In this document: piece after piece, positions 63,423 through 64,000 of the stretch
Position numbering within the stretch: the stretch's first letter is position 1
How the letters are laid out: the number at the start of each line of letters is the position of its first letter
Source: Geobacillus genomosp. 3
Lineage (GTDB): Bacteria; Bacillota; Bacilli; Bacillales; Anoxybacillaceae
Reading direction: 5' to 3'
Length of the DNA stretch: 64,000 nucleotides
Assembly: GCF_000445995.2 (NCBI RefSeq)
Contig: NC_022080.4
Coordinates: forward strand, 1,984,001 to 2,048,000
Position numbers and translations under genes: made by a program
Notes under the pieces: model-generated
What the model saw: only the letters and a program-made list of their open reading frames with translations
Told to the model about the DNA's origin: nothing
Database searches by the model: none

Positions 63423-63451
63423 TTGATCTTATCCCGTTTTTCTTGTATAAT
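63423..63451 (+). promoter_or_regulatory. Promoter of tRNA-Pro
   Basis: TTGATC, 17 bp, then a perfect TATAAT (63446-63451), 24 bp before the tRNA. Confidence 0.75.
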
Positions 63452-63474
63452 GAAGTATGTCTGACAAACCATTT

Positions 63475-63548
63475 CGGGATGTAGCTCAGCTTGGTAGAGC
63501 ACACGCATGGGGTGCGTGGGGTCGCAGGTTCAAATCCTGTCATCCCGA
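63475..63548 (+). tRNA. tRNA-Pro (anticodon GGG)
   Basis: Full cloverleaf: acceptor CGGGATG/CATCCCG, D stem GCTC/GAGC, anticodon stem CACGC/GCGTG with loop ATGGGGT, so the anticodon GGG reads proline CCC, and T arm GCAGG-TTCAAAT-CCTGT. The 3' CCA is not encoded. It is a single-gene transcription unit with its own promoter and terminator. Confidence 0.93.
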
Positions 63549-63555
63549 TCGAAAA

Positions 63556-63586
63556 AACCAGCCGGCAAAACGCCCGGCTGGTTTTT
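63556..63586 (+). terminator. Terminator of tRNA-Pro
   Basis: AACCAGCCGG pairs with CCGGCTGGTT, followed by TTTTTTC. It may also serve the convergent BioF-like gene. Confidence 0.88.
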
Positions 63587-63626
63587 TCTTCTTTCACGCC
63601 TTCCCTCATCGTGATGCTGTTTTCCC

Positions 63627-64000
63627 CTATGAAATCAATCCGATCTGCTTTCCTGCCAAAGCGATGCAGTCAACGGCCATCTCAATGTCTTCTTCCGTCA
63701 TCGCAGCGGTGAGGGAAAAGCGAATGCGCGCTGTTCCCTCACGGACGGTCGGCGGCCGGATGGCGACAGCCGCGATGCCGGCTTCTTGCAGCAGCTCGCT
63801 CATGGCCACCGCCCGATCGTTCGGGCCGACAATCACCGGAACGATCGGCGTCTCGCTGCCGCTTATGTCAAATCCAAGCCGCTTCAATTTTGCGCGGAAT
63901 GTTTCGCTTAAGGCGTGCAGTCGCTCACGCCGCTTTGGCTCCGCTTGGACAATATGAATGGCGGCTTCATTGGCGGCGAGAACCGCCGGCGGCAAGGCGG
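63627..64000 (-). CDS. bioF: 8-amino-7-oxononanoate synthase-like protein, 5' part outside the window
   Basis: C-terminal ~124 residues of an alpha-oxoamine synthase (PLP fold type I), continuing past the window edge. Visible segments are ALPPAVLAANEAAI, ETPIVPVIVGPNDRAV, the AIRPPTVREGTARIRFSL motif typical of BioF, and the end MTEEDIEMAVDCI. BioF condenses pimeloyl thioester with alanine in biotin synthesis. Kbl is the main alternative, but the PTV-x-EG-x-ARIR sequence favours BioF. Confidence 0.75.
   Translation of the reverse strand, partial: ALPPAVLAANEAAIHIVQAEPKRRERLHALSETFRAKLKRLGFDISGSETPIVPVIVGPNDRAVAMSELLQEAGIAAVAIRPPTVREGTARIRFSLTAAMTEEDIEMAVDCIALAGKQIGLIS

Overview
The window looks like chromosome from a thermophilic Bacillaceae of the Geobacillus/Parageobacillus type. 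The gene style (AGGAGG ribosome sites, frequent TTG/GTG starts, moderately GC-rich coding) and gene content (YaaH-like spore hydrolase, yrk-type sulfur genes, CBO0543 membrane proteins, Uma2 proteins) fit that group. The organism call is inference; there is no rRNA here.

1-5 kb: a zinc alcohol dehydrogenase, a one-spacer CRISPR remnant without cas genes, a Cof-type phosphatase, a half-size EamA transporter, a fatty acid desaturase and a DUF302 protein. 5-17.7 kb: a large reactive-sulfur region, nearly all on the minus strand. It has two rhodanese-persulfide dioxygenase fusions, a TusA-rhodanese fusion, further rhodaneses, two DsrE-like proteins, a TusA, a TSUP exporter, a glutaredoxin-like protein, a CoA-disulfide reductase-rhodanese fusion and a CstR-type persulfide sensor. 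Palindromes of the form ATACCC-N4-GGGTAT sit in or beside several promoters, so a CstR regulon can be read from the sequence. A spore hydrolase, a DUF202 protein and a broken TlpA-type redoxin gene are interspersed.

17.8-26 kb: nosD-nosL-nosY-nosF, the copper-site maturation genes of nitrous oxide reductase, without nosZ; an M20 amidohydrolase; a TPR/winged-helix protein divergent from an unusual metallopeptidase across a perfect palindrome. 26.5-41.8 kb: a visibly AT-rich island for tricarboxylate use. It encodes a LysR regulator, a TRAP transporter (dctPQM), an isocitrate/isopropylmalate dehydrogenase-like enzyme, PrpF, TcuB and TcuA. Three insertion sequences have entered it: an IS110/IS1111 type that splits the dehydrogenase gene, an IS982-type with 7-bp target duplication, and a second IS110 inside an array of 75-bp tandem repeats. 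Two copies of a ~160-bp imperfect palindrome (15.7 kb and 26.4 kb) look like a MITE or structured-RNA family.

41.9-64 kb: an orphan trpB; a truncated ycsI-like gene beside a MazG-like/PLD-helicase pair that could be a defence operon; two CBO0543 paralogues; a LacI-controlled ThuA/Gfo-Idh-MocA sugar operon with two matching operators; an MHS-type transporter; a MaoC protein; a second transporter/oxidoreductase sugar cluster; glutaminase; a Uma2 protein; an MBL hydrolase; tRNA-Pro(GGG); and the 3' part of a BioF-like gene cut by the window end.
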